Assembly (NCBI RefSeq): GCF_000220395.1
Contig: NW_004085914.1
Coordinates: 1-53,636, forward strand
Direction of reading: 5' to 3'
From: Ichthyophthirius multifiliis
Lineage: Eukaryota; Ciliophora; Oligohymenophorea; Hymenostomatida
Length of the DNA: 53,636 nt
This document shows, one piece after another, positions 1-11,341 of this stretch (position 1 is the stretch's first letter; every line of letters starts with the position of its first letter). A program made the position numbers and the translations under genes. The notes beneath the pieces are model-generated. The model was not told where the DNA came from, made no database searches, and saw only the letters and a program-made list of their open reading frames with translations.

Positions 1-13
1 CACTAACATATGA

Positions 14-638
14 AAATTATATTTAAGAAATAAAGGAATATAATAGATTTATTAGAATCGAATAGTTTAAATATTAGGAAACTTAAGTCAAATACCAATT
101 TAATAAGAAAACACTCAGAAATTACAAATAATAGATGAAAACAAAAGGCTAAATAATAAAATAAAATTAATTTAAAATGAATTCGATATGATTGATACTA
201 AATAACAAATATTCTTTGATGCTTTAAAAGGAGAAAGAAAAGCTGTAAAAAGATTAACTAAACTTAATTAAGAAATGGAAAACTAATTAAAAAATAATCT
301 ATTAGAAGAAAACAAAGGATGGAAAAATAATATTGAAATTTTAAAAGAATAACATATATAAGAAGTGTAAATAAAACAATAAGAAATATTTACTATTAAA
401 TAAAATATTATACAGTTTTTTGAAAAATAACTTTATAAGTAATTTTTTTTTAAAGATTTTTAATTAAAAAATATTAATATAATAATTGAATTCAATACTT
501 ATTATTAATAATAATTAAAAATATAGAATATAAGGACTCAAATGTTCATCAGAAAAAATATATTGCGATGATATTTTAAAAGAATTAAATAAATATAAAT
601 AAATTTTGTTTTTAAATATAAATAAAAATATATAATGA
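14..638 (+). CDS. Coiled-coil protein, 3' part (5' end unresolved)
   Basis: Under code 6 the frame is open from base 14 and ends at TGA 636-638. A GT...AG intron at 439-526 (88 nt, ending AAAATATAG) moves the reading into the frame carrying SEKIYCDDILKELNKY near the C-terminus. The visible protein is rich in Q, K, E and N with heptad-like stretches such as AVKRLTKLNQEMENQLKNN, so a coiled coil is likely. The first in-frame ATG is at 188. CTAAC followed by AAG at 3-27 looks like an intron branch point and 3' splice site, so the gene probably begins outside the window. I do not recognise the family and infer no function beyond a structural or scaffold role. Confidence 0.5.
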
Positions 639-859
639 AATTTTAAGTTTTTAAAATTATAATTATATATATGTAAAGTATTAAAGCTAAAATATATACA
701 ACTAGAAATAAATAAAAAAACATCAGTTAAGAAAATATATATAAGAATATAATGCTACGAAAAAATAATTAAAAATAATTAAAGGATAATATTACTAACC
801 AATCTTTTATAAATACTCTAAATAAAAATTACAAAAAATTCTAAAATCTTTTATTTTTT

Positions 860-2563
860 TCATTACCATAAATAAAAAAATCCTATTAATAAAATATTCC
901 ATAAAAAAGAAGCTAAAAACCAAATCAGAAAAACCTTTTAAAACTAACAATTTTAAAAATCAGAGAAAAAAAAACCGAAAAATGACCCTAGAATAGCCAA
1001 AAAATCAAAAAAAAGATATAAAAAAATTTATTAATTTACAAAAATTTCTTATTTATTTATTAAATTAATATTTTTATTTACTATTTTTTTATCTTGAAAT
1101 AATGATATTATAATCTAGTTTTAAATTTTTTCTTATTTTTTTCTATTTTTTTATTTATAAATTATAGCCAAAATCCATAAATTTTTTAAAAAGCTTAAAT
1201 AAACTAAAATAAGATCATTATTTTAATCTTATAAAAATACAAAAATAAATGCCATATATCCAATAAAATTTTAAGAAATACAATAAAGTAATAAGAATGT
1301 TTTTCTTTGGATTTTTTATTATATATTTTAAATGAAAAATTAATAAAAAACTACATTTAATGCTTAAATTATTAAAAAAAAAGCATATTTCCATTATGAG
1401 AATCCGAAATTGAAAGAAAAAAGAGAATTCAAAGCTAAAAATATAGCCAATAATAACATTTTTTTTAAAAATACATTAAAATACAAAAAATAAAAATCCT
1501 ATTTAAAATCTAAAGTATTATTTTAAATTCTAATAATATTATTTTTCAATTTTTCTAATTTTTTTTCTTTTTATTAAATATTTTCTTTATTTTTTTAAGA
1601 GATATTATGAACATTTACATTCATATCTTTTTAAATATTTTCTAGCTTTTCCTAAAAATTAGCAAATGTTTTTTATATTTATTAAGTTTTTATTTCTTAT
1701 ATTTTCAAATTTTTCTATAAAATTTTTTTTTCTTGATTTTTCAAATATAAAAAAGAGACAAGAAATGCAAAAATAAGTACATAAAATAAAAAAAAGCATC
1801 TAAAAATTTTTGTAAAAATCAGTTTGTATTACTGAATAAAATTTACTTAAAAAATTTATTTTTCTAAAAGAAATGCATAAAAGCAGCTCAGTAAGTAAAG
1901 GGTAAAAATACAAGAAAAAAAAAGTATTTTTTTTTAAAAAATAGTATATTTTTGTTTAGTTTATACTATGTTTTTTTACTTATTTTCTTCAAAGAAAGCT
2001 AAAATATTTAGAAAAAGTGTAATTCCAAACAAAGGGTAGGTAAAAAAACATTAAAAATAGAAATTTTGCTAAGTAAAATATGAAAAAAATGCCAAAATAA
2101 TTAATGAAATAAATAATAAAAATGCTTTAACTAAAAAATTCAAATAACTGATTATATTTTTTTTTTTATTTTATTAATTTGGAATTGAATTATTCTAATT
2201 TTAAGTTTTAATATAAGACTATAAAGTACTCGTTTTATTCCTTTGTTTTTATAATAAGTCTTCAAATGTATTTTTATTAGAATTATCATATTTACAAGCT
2301 TCTGTATTTTTTGTATTTTGCGTTTCTTAATATGTTTTTTTTATTTATTCTTCATCTTAAATTTAAGTTATATCTCCTTTTGTTTGAATTATTATTTCGT
2401 TTTTAGTAGCTCGGGCAGATTTTCTATATTTATAATATATATCATTCTAAAAATTCTTTTTGTTTTAAATTTAGCTTATATTCATTAATGATTTTGTAGT
2501 CTTCGAAGGATATTAAGTTTTTTACGGTTTCAATATTGTATTGTATAAGTTAAGAATGTTCAT
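860..2563 (-). CDS. Polytopic membrane protein, unrecognised family
   Basis: One uninterrupted code-6 frame runs from ATG at 2563 to TGA at 862-860 (567 codons). Such a length without TGA is unlikely by chance at this base composition. The first 130 residues are hydrophilic (ARATKNEIIIQTKGDITQ). About four hydrophobic helices follow, for example FLVKAFLLFISLIILAFFSY and RCFFLFYVLIFAFLVSFLYL. Then comes a charged helical stretch (NISQKNKENIQQKEKKLEKL) and more hydrophobic helices to the C-terminus, including MLLLAIFLALNSLF and FDFLAILGSFFGFFF. It looks like an integral membrane protein with seven to nine helices around a cytosolic coiled-coil loop. No family signature was recognised. No intron is needed. 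Confidence 0.6.
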
Positions 2564-3352
2564 TTGCTTTTTTTTCTAATATTATTTTAAAAATAAAAGT
2601 TATCTTTTTTTTTAAAAAAAAAACTTTTTTATTATTCAAAAATAAATATTATAATAATAATATGATATATTAATAAAAAATAAAATTTTAATTTTAAAAA
2701 TAAAGTTTATAAATATAAATAAATTTTTCAATATTAACTACAAGTTTATCAATATCTAATTAATCTAGTTTTAATTAAAAACAAAAATACAGCTTTAGAT
2801 AGTTGGATTAAATATAATCAAAAAATATGGAATATTACATGAAAATATAATCTATGATAAAACAATAAAAAAAATAATAAAAAATATAAGAATAATAATA
2901 ATATATAAATAATTTAAATAATTTTAATATCTGAAAATTATAGAAATATAATAAACAAAAATGTAATATAAGACCTTTGAAAGAAAATGATTTAATGAAA
3001 ATTATCTAAAAAATAATAGATAAAAGTTTACTTCAACTTATTTAATAAAAAATTTAAATCAAACTTCTTTAATATATAAAAATAATATAAAAATTTATAA
3101 ATAGCCGATATTCTGAATATTTATAATTAATAAATATTTGATATAATCCAAATAAATTAATGTAAATAATAATCTTATCTTTTAAGAAAGAGATTTATAA
3201 AAAAAATTAGCTCTTAAATTAATTCACAAATTAAAATTTTAATAATATTTTTATTTATTTTTTATAATTTTAATGTAAAATATTTAAAAATTCTAAATAA
3301 AATAAATTATTTTCATTCAAAATTTAATTAAGATAGAGAATTATTAAAAAAA
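2564..3352. other. AT-rich spacer with a weak coding trace
   Basis: Mostly A+T spacer. On the plus strand around 2775-2835 a short open stretch reads ALDSWIKYNQKIWNI, and around 2970-3020 another reads KENDLMKIIQKIIDK. They are in different frames with no clear splice sites between them. They could be a small decayed or intron-split gene, but I cannot build a model. Confidence 0.25.
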
Positions 3353-5528
3353 TCATTTTTTTTAATTGGCTTTTAAGTATTTTTCTCTTTCATCAATTAA
3401 ATAATCAATTCTTTAAAATTAATAAGTCCATTTCGAATTATATAAGAATTATCGCAAATCAAATCTATTATCATCAATAGAATAATTTTCAGCATGAAAA
3501 CTTGGAGTTAATGTTGTTTATTTGTGCCTATTAATAGAATAAAATTTAAAGAATTTTTTAACTTTTTCCCCAACATCTCTGACATTAAGATCTTTCCACA
3601 TCTAAGCGAGTTTTTTGAACATTGAAACAGGTCCAAGCTTTTCAATTTTTCTAAGTCTCCCATATACGCTTAAATCATTATAACTCATTCCCATATCTTA
3701 CTCATCTGCTTAAGTTATTTTATTATCTTCCATAGGCCTTAATTCAGCCGTAGGCACTGCTTCAAGTATTTTAAGAGCACTTTAAATGCCTTTAACATTA
3801 TAATTCCATCTAAAAAAAAAAATAAACTAATAAATTTCCTAAACTTTACTTTAAAAAGGCTTTAATATCATTTTTTGAAATAGAGCCAATAGGATTAATA
3901 TCTGCAGAAGAACAATCATATTTAGTAAAATAACCTCTAAGTCCTTCATCTAGATTAGATGATCCCAAAACTAAAAGAAACCCTTATCTTCCATCTTTCC
4001 ATTAAGCCAATTATCCCATAATAAAAGCTAGAACCATTCTAGACCTGGCTTAAATATTTTGGAGCGCAAGATCTTCTTAATAACTTTAATTAAATTATGC
4101 TTTTTTTTCAAATACATCTTCAATAGTATCTTCGAAAGCTTAAAAAATTTTATCGATTGAAATTTCAAAATGCCTTGAATTTATTTCATCTGCTAATTAT
4201 TTTGCCAAAAGTTTTGTTTATAAAGAGGAATTTCTACTACCCATATATGCTGTAAAAAGCAATTTTTTACAAATATCTCTTGAATTTTATGGATTATAGT
4301 TTTCATCCCCAACAATCTTTCTCAGAGTTTCAAGAACATCCAAATCTTCTTTCTCTTTTATTGTCTAATAAGCGATTTCGCACATATTAAACACAATTAA
4401 AGCCGAAGAAGCGCTATCTGCTCCACCTGAAAACGGTAAAAAATATCCAGATGCACCTGATCTTCTTAAATAATCCCATAAAAAGCACGAAGGACCATAA
4501 GACATGTCATTAATAATAAATTATTCAACCTCTTTATCATCTAATTCTTTCAAATTTACATCAAAAAAATTAATGTTTGCTATTTAGAAGTCTACTTTGA
4601 TAATTGGAAATTGCTATTTTATCGATCTTTCAACAGATTATTCTCCAAAAGATTTTTTTTCAGCCCTATGGCTTCTTACTTTTCCTAAATCAATATCACT
4701 AACAACCACATCTACATTCTAAAGAGAGAACATATCAGTCATTCCAAGTACTTTTCCATTTTAGGCCACAATAGAAGCCCCATCAAAGTAAACTCGAGAA
4801 CCGTCACATCCTCTTAAATTAGAATAAATATAAACGCCTCCAGTTTTAATTGTGGCTTCAAGAATCATATGTAGTCTCCTTTTTTATTTATGGACTTCAT
4901 AATGAGATCCACTTTAATTTAAGAATATTTCTACTCCATTTAAGCCTAGTTAGCTGCTTAAAGTACTTGGAACCCATAGTTCTTGACATGTTTCAATACC
5001 TATGCGCGTATCATTTGTTTATATTATTGCGTTTCCAAAAGGAGCATACTTTTAATTAGTTATTTTTTATATGAATTGAGGAAGCTCGAGTTCTTCTAAA
5101 GATCGATGAGATTTCCATGCGGTAAAATAACGAGGTTCCCTATAATTACCACCATCTGCTAAATATATTTTTGGACGAACTAAAATAATCCTTTAGTTTA
5201 ATAATAATACACAACTGTTAAATAACATACTATTGAATAATACAGGCATTCCAATTGCACATAATATGTCTTTGGTTAATTATGAATCTGAAAGGATTTC
5301 TCCTAATACTTCCCATGAATGTGTGACTGTATCTAATTCTAAAAAATGATCTTCACATCCATACCCACTTATTTCTAGTTCAGGACCGAGGCGAATTGTA
5401 CATTTATTTTCTTTAGCTATTTATATTGATTTTATAATATTTTGTTTATTATATTCGAAATCCATTGCCCATTAGTTTAATGTACATGATGCGACTCTTG
5501 CATTACATTATTACTATTAAATTATCAT
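3353..5528 (-). CDS. NADSYN1: Glutamine-dependent NAD+ synthetase
   Basis: Catalyses the last step of NAD+ synthesis: deamido-NAD+ plus ATP and glutamine-derived ammonia give NAD+. ATG at 5528, TGA at 3355-3353, with one 40-nt intron at 3810-3849. That gives 711 aa, the usual size of eukaryotic NADSYN1. The N-terminal nitrilase-like glutaminase half carries the catalytic triad: Glu in [12 protein letters not shown], Lys in [14 protein letters not shown] and Cys in IETCQELW. The C-terminal synthetase half has the ATP-pyrophosphatase loop [31 protein letters not shown] and [15 protein letters not shown], followed by RFFSKY-like and [12 protein letters not shown] motifs typical of the family. 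Both domains look intact, so it is predicted to be active. Many in-frame TAA/TAG codons fall where Q is tolerated, supporting code 6. Confidence 0.97.
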
Positions 5529-6368
5529 TTTTATTATATATTAAATTTATATATTTTTATTTATTAAATCTTTTAAAATAATTTATATAATAAATTATTT
5601 TTATTTAATATTATTAATATTAAAATAAAAAGAATACTTATAATATAATATTATAATTATAAAAAAATAATTAAAAAATATATAAAATATAAAAAAATTA
5701 AAATAAATCCTAAATTATATAATATAAAAAATAGATATTTAATAACAATCAAATAAAAATAGGAAAAAATAAAAAAAATAAAAAAATTAATACTTTAAAA
5801 TAGTAAATATAAAAAAAAATATATAAAAAAAAAATAATTTATAAATATATAATATATAAAAAATAAAATATAAAAAAATATTATTTTTATTATATTATAT
5901 TATATTTATATTATATTATTATTTTTATTCAATAATTATATTTTTATTTTTTTTTATTATAGTTGATTTTATAATAATTATAGCAATATTTAGTATTATT
6001 TAATTTATCACATTTAATTTTAATTTATTTTTATCATTTACATAAATTATTATATTTTTTAATAAATATTAATATTTTGATAAGAATTTTTTTTTTTTTT
6101 ATAGATAATATTTTTGATTATATTAATAAGTAATTTATTAACTAAAATTTTTTTTAGTTTATAAATAAGAAATTGTTAAAAATTATAACTTTTTTATGCA
6201 ATTAAGAACTTTTAAAATTGTTTGTTAAAATATAGTTTATATTAAAAATTAATTATAATTTTATTAATTTATTAATGAGTATATGTATTTAAAATTTTAA
6301 AGTATATAAATATTTTCCTTTAATTATTATTTTACTAATTTTAAATATAATAAAATTTTTATATAATA
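5529..6368. other. AT-rich intergenic spacer
   Basis: About 840 nt of nearly pure A+T between NAD synthetase and UBC9, upstream of one and downstream of the other. I see no gene, RNA or defined repeat. The promoter of the NAD synthetase gene presumably lies at its left edge, but no motif stands out. Confidence 0.5.
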
Positions 6369-7097
6369 TCATTCGCTTTTCTTCTTCATTTGTTGCGCGA
6401 ACTCTTTTACTTTTTAATAATACAATTCTTTATTTGTTCTTTTTTTAGGTTATTTTGTAAATTAAAAAAAACATATTTATACTTATATAAAACACAAGGA
6501 TCATATTAAGCTGGACTATCAATATTTGGCTCGTCTTTTAGTAATTTTTATATTCCCATTAATACTTATTTTATAGTGATTGCAGATTTCCAGTCTTCTT
6601 CTTCATTTAAAATTGACAGACAGACTGTTCCTAATATTAATTTTAAAAAATTTGTTATTTATATTAAAAAAAAAACCACTAGGATAAACATTAGGATGAG
6701 GTAAAACAGGCTTAAATTAACCTGTATTTAATTATAATAAATAATTATATAAGTCTATTACATTTAGGAGGCTTTATAGGGTAGGATTGAGAAAAGTCCA
6801 TATATAAAATATAGACACCTTCTTCCCAAGGACTCTTAAATGTTAATAAAAAAATAAAAATCTTATTTTATATTTTTATACTCCTTCAGGTCCAGGAATT
6901 TCACAATACCATTTAAGCATATTAATAGTTCCATCATCTTTAGTAGTAGGTTTTGCTACGAAACGCTATATTTTTTAATATGAATTAAAAAATATATATA
7001 TAATTATAAATACATGAGGATGATCTTATCTCCATTATTTTCTTTCTTATTTTAATCTTGTAAATACAAGTTCGTTTACTTCTTTATTTAATTACAT
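6369..7097 (-). CDS. UBC9: SUMO-conjugating enzyme E2 (UBC9)
   Basis: Transfers activated SUMO to lysines of target proteins, mainly in the nucleus. Six exons give 167 aa. ATG is at 7097 and TGA at 6371-6369. The introns are 6966-7013, 6835-6881, 6722-6761, 6631-6676 and 6439-6482 (40-48 nt each), and the exon total is exactly 168 codons. UBC9 landmarks in order are [31 protein letters not shown], the [15 protein letters not shown] active site with catalytic Cys at about residue 95, [19 protein letters not shown], and the C-terminal helix ending QQMKKKSE. The two-residue insertion and the FVAKP start separate UBC9 from ubiquitin E2 enzymes. All catalytic positions look intact. Confidence 0.95.
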
Positions 7098-7649
7098 TTT
7101 TTATAAATATTTATTTATTTTTAAATAATAAAAATAATTTCTATTTTGTTAATTTAAATATTGCTAAAAATTAGTTAAACTTAAAAGAATTTTTAAAATA
7201 AAAATTATTAGAAGTTATAAAAAAAAAAAAAAAATATAGTAAAAAAATATTAAATATATGAAAGAATTAAAAATGTGTAAGGAAAAAAAAATAAACTTAA
7301 TTATTTGTTATTAAAATAAATAAAATTATATTTATGATTATATTTATATATGAATTTATATTTATTTATTTATTTATTTATGTATTTATTTATTTATTTA
7401 TTTATTTATTGTTTTTTTATTTATATATTTATTTATTTTTTAATTTTTTTATTTATTTATTTATTTTTCTTTTTATTAATTTTATTTTTTTTAATTTTTT
7501 TTAACTTTTAATTTTTAATTTTTTATTTTTTTTTTACAATTTTTATTTTATTATCATTTTTATATTTTTCTTCTTTTTTTTTTAATTCTTTATTTTCTAT
7601 ATTTCATTTTTCATTTTATTTCTTATTTTTTATTTATTTCTATTATTCC
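7098..7649. repeat. T-rich spacer with TTTA microsatellite
   Basis: Short spacer with tandem TTTA units (about 7355-7445, with occasional TGTA/TATA variants), followed by long T-rich tracts running into the 3' end of the next minus-strand gene. No coding signal apart from that neighbour. Confidence 0.7.
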
Positions 7650-8792
7650 TCAATTTTTTTTTTTCTTTTTTTTCTTTATTTTATTTTTATTCTTATTTTA
7701 TTTTTTTGTTTTCCAGTTTTTCATTTTCATTTTCATTTTCATTCTTATCTTCTTTTTCATTCTTATCTTTTATTTCTTCTTTTTTTCCTTTTCTTCTTTT
7801 TCTTCTTTTTCTTCTTTTTCATCTTTTTCATCTTTTTCTTCTTTTTCATCTTTTTTATCTTTTTCTTCTTTTTCTTCTTTTTTCTCTTTTTCTTAATAAT
7901 TATATTTTTCTATTTATTTTTATTTTAAAATATTTTCTTTTTTTTAATTTTTATTTCTATTTTTTTTATTATGGCTATAGTTTTATTCTTCCTATTTATT
8001 TTTTTGACTATCTATTTATTTTCCTTCAATTAGTTTTTATTATTCTTTTTAATTTGAAATTTCCTATTATTCTTAATTCATATCTTCTTACATTTCTTTA
8101 TTATTTTCAATTTAATATTCTTCTTTTTCTTCTTCATGTTTTTTCTCAATTTACTTTTTGTTTTAGTTTTCATGTTATTCTTCTTATTTTTATTTATTTT
8201 TTTCCTCATTTTATACCTAATTTTTTTCATTCTATTTGTATTTTTATTATTTAATTTCATAGCTTTAGTTCAATTATTCTTATTTTTTTTCATTATTTTA
8301 TTATATTTCTTATTAATCCTTTAAAAAAATGTATTATGTTTATTTTTTTACTTCAGTTTATTCTTAGTATTTTTCTTCTTATTTTTCTTCATATTGTTAT
8401 TATTCAGCTATTTTTTCGTCCGATATTAAATTTAAATTATCTTAATTTTTTTTATCATCAAGAATATCTTTAATTTCTTATTAATTATTTTATTCTTATT
8501 TATTAATATTTTAGTTTTCTCCTTTTACTTCTTAAGATTAATTAACTACTTGCTGATAATCAGTAATTTTATTTTGTTATAATTATAACTCTTCTTAATT
8601 CAATGCTTACTAATTATCACTACTTTAAGGATTTTCTTATGTTTTATCTTGTGCTTATTAATCTGCCATTATACTTTGTTAAACTTAACATTAATACGTT
8701 TAATTAGCAGATAAAGCAACTGATTTTTTGCTTTCTTTTTATTTGATTTTATCTTTATCTCTAGAAGTGCAATTTTAAAACGTATTACCCAT
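7650..8792 (-). CDS. Low-complexity Q/E/K-rich protein with myristoylation-like start
   Basis: Single-exon code-6 frame, 380 aa, ATG at 8792 and TGA at 7652-7650. The start MGNTFQNCTS has Gly2 and a nearby Cys, as in N-myristoylated and palmitoylated proteins, so membrane attachment is possible. The body is dominated by Q, E, K and N. The C-terminal third has tandem charged repeats built from EEK, DEK and EKD units (about 7800-7895), followed by a very basic tail of alternating K, M and N. No catalytic domain is visible. Function unknown; a disordered or helical charged scaffold is the best structural guess. The length of the open frame argues for a real gene despite the low complexity. Confidence 0.6.
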
Positions 8793-9267
8793 TTAATTAA
8801 TGATTTTTATATATATATAATATATAAAAATAAATACCAATATAAATTAAATAAAATAAAATAAAATAATTTAAAATAAAAAAAATAAAATAAAAAAAAT
8901 ATAACATGATATAATATAATATGATTTTATATAATAAGATATGATATAATATGATAAAAATAATTTAATAAAAAAATGAATTTTAATTTATAGTTGATAT
9001 AAGTTAATTTTGTGATTATTATAAAATTTATAATTAAATACTAAAGATATATATTTTTATTTATTAGAAGGATATTAATTTTAATTTTTAAAAATTGGTT
9101 TTGGTTTTAATGATTTAAACATTTATTAAATAAAATTAATTTTTTTTTAATTAACATAAAAAAAAAACTTTTTGTTTATATATAAATTATCTTTTAAAAA
9201 TATATTTATAAATCAGAATAAATACATAAAATAAAAAATAACTACAAGTAGATTCAAAAAAAATATA
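8793..9267. repeat. AT spacer with AAAAT and ATGATATAAT imperfect repeats
   Basis: AAAAT-type units at about 8850-8900 are followed by imperfect copies of a roughly 10-nt ATGATATAAT unit at 8905-8962. The rest is plain A+T spacer between the Q/E/K-rich gene and the Rab-like gene. Confidence 0.5.
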
Positions 9268-10288
9268 TCAATCATTCATAGAGAGAAGCTATATCGCATA
9301 AAGCCTGAATTTATTTTTAAAAAATAATTAAACAAAAATTAATATGTAAATTTATACTAATTAATATTTTGCTGAATTTAAAAGTCTTTTTCCAAGTAAA
9401 ATTCCTTTCCCAATCAAAGATTGAGGCGTTGGTGGATTAGGAATAGAATTAACAACAGTTGTAAATAAATAATCATATACAAGCGAAATAGAAGAATCTC
9501 CAATAGAACTTTTTTTATATAAATTAATATATGTGTATAATAAATTATTAATTATTTCTTAAATAAAATACCAAGTTTCAAAATATTCCATTCCGTATTT
9601 TTTAGCAAGGCCTAAAGCTTCACTTTTTTGAACAGCTCCTTTTGTACTTGAATAAAGATCAACCTATAAACGCATATATATTTATAAGAAAAAATTTTAT
9701 ACAAATTTCTTATTTAAAAACCTTATTTCCAACTAATATTCTAATAGGAATTTCACATTTTTCACTTTCTTATATCCAATTTTCAATTCTTTCAAAAGTT
9801 TACCTCCTTGATACTAAATAAATTATAAGTTTTTATAATTTTAATTTTCAAATATACTATCAAATATATATATAGCTGCTGATGCTCCTAAACAATATCT
9901 ATAAAAGTATTCTTAATTTCTTTATTATCCTGGAATTTCCCAATACGCTATTTTAAAAAATGTATCAACATCCATATATCCAACTGTCTATATTTTTATA
10001 AATTTAATACTTTTTTAAAATAAATTTATTTAAATTATTTTATGACCTTCATATTTAGTTCATCACTTTATTCTTATTCCATTATTTTACCATAATTTTA
10101 TGTAATTGCTTTACATTTATTTTTTTTTAAATAATTTTTATATTATTTATTAATACACTCCATAAATGATGTTTTTCCTACTGATTTGTCGCCTATTATT
10201 ATTTTATTAAGTATATAGAGTATTTTTTATTATTTTTATTACCTATTATTGAAAATCTAAATTTAAAATGATAATCTTTTTAATCCAT
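9268..10288 (-). CDS. Divergent Rab-like small GTPase
   Basis: Five exons give 269 aa: ATG at 10288, TGA at 9270-9268, introns 10193-10242, 9988-10046, 9814-9857 and 9664-9721, summing to 270 codons. Ras-superfamily motifs: P-loop IIGDKSVGKTSF, G3 region WEIPGQQRNQEYFYRY, RRQTFERIENW, and G4 LVGNKVDL. Three features are unusual. G3 reads GQQ rather than GQE. About 35 residues separate the P-loop from the switch I region (TVGYMDVDTFF). The G5 SAK motif is replaced by ETWYF. A long C-terminal extension (NSIPNPPTPQSLIGKG) lacks the terminal cysteines used for prenylation. It probably binds GTP, but hydrolysis and membrane attachment may differ from classical Rabs. Confidence 0.85.
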
Positions 10289-11341
10289 TTTTTATTTATA
10301 TTTAAATACCTAATTAATTTAAAATTAATTAAAATATAATTTTAAAAATGTTAATTTTAAAATTTATTTAAAGTTTCAATTTATTATCTTTAATTTTACT
10401 TTATTATTAAACCTTATACTAAAATTAAATATTTATAATTTTTCAGATGAAGAATTAAATGTAGTTTTTTGTTTTTGAAAAAATATCTACATATTTTTAT
10501 AAATATTTAAAATAAATCAATGTAATAAAGATATATAAAATAGTTTATGATTTTTTCAAATATATTTTTTTTGATTTTAATCTTTTAGTGTTTATCATTT
10601 TAAATATAATAAAATTTTAAATAAATTAGAAATATTTTTATTATCTTTAGAAATAAATAAGATATTAATATTAATACAATTATATTATATAATATTATAT
10701 TATATTATATTATATTATATATAAATAAATAAATAAATAAATAAATAAATATATAAATAAATATTTTTATAAATCATTTATTTATAATATTTGTAATTTA
10801 TAATTTTTTATTTTCTTTTTTAAATATTTATATTTTTTAAATTTTTTTTATCATTTAATTTTATTTTAAATTTATACATATTAATATTTTAATAAAATAT
10901 TTATATTTTGATTATAAAAAATAATATATAAATTTTTAGAAATTATAAATTCTCTAAAATATAATTATTAATTTATACATATCTTTATTATACAATTTTT
11001 AATATTAATTTATTATTTTTTTATCTTTTATTTTTATTTTAAAAATATTACTATTTTATTATATATAAATTATAAAATTTTGTATTAAATATATATATAT
11101 ATATTTAATATTAATATAATTTATTTAAATAATACTTATTAATTTTTCTTTATTATTTAAAATATAATATACTTAACTATATTAATTTTTTAATAAATAA
11201 TAATTTTTTATTTAAATTTCACAATTAATATTTTTAATTTTATTTTAATTATATTTATAAATTATTTATGAAAAATAATTAATATGATTTATAAATTTTT
11301 TACAAAAAGTTTTTAACTTTTTGAATATATTCACAAAAAAA
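10289..11341. repeat. AT-rich spacer with ATATT and AAAT microsatellites
   Basis: About 1 kb with no gene signal. It contains TATAT/ATATT units at about 10678-10720, running directly into AAAT units at 10720-10765. The remainder is low-complexity A+T. Confidence 0.6.

Noticed and set aside
2770-3060. Small ciliary-type protein on the plus strand
   Set aside because: Two short protein-like pieces lie in different frames, without splice sites joining them, so no gene model could be supported.
7706-8324. Long plus-strand frames rich in F, L, S and I
   Set aside because: They are the antisense of the Q/E/K-rich minus-strand gene; E/K codons read as F/L/S on the other strand. No independent coding evidence.
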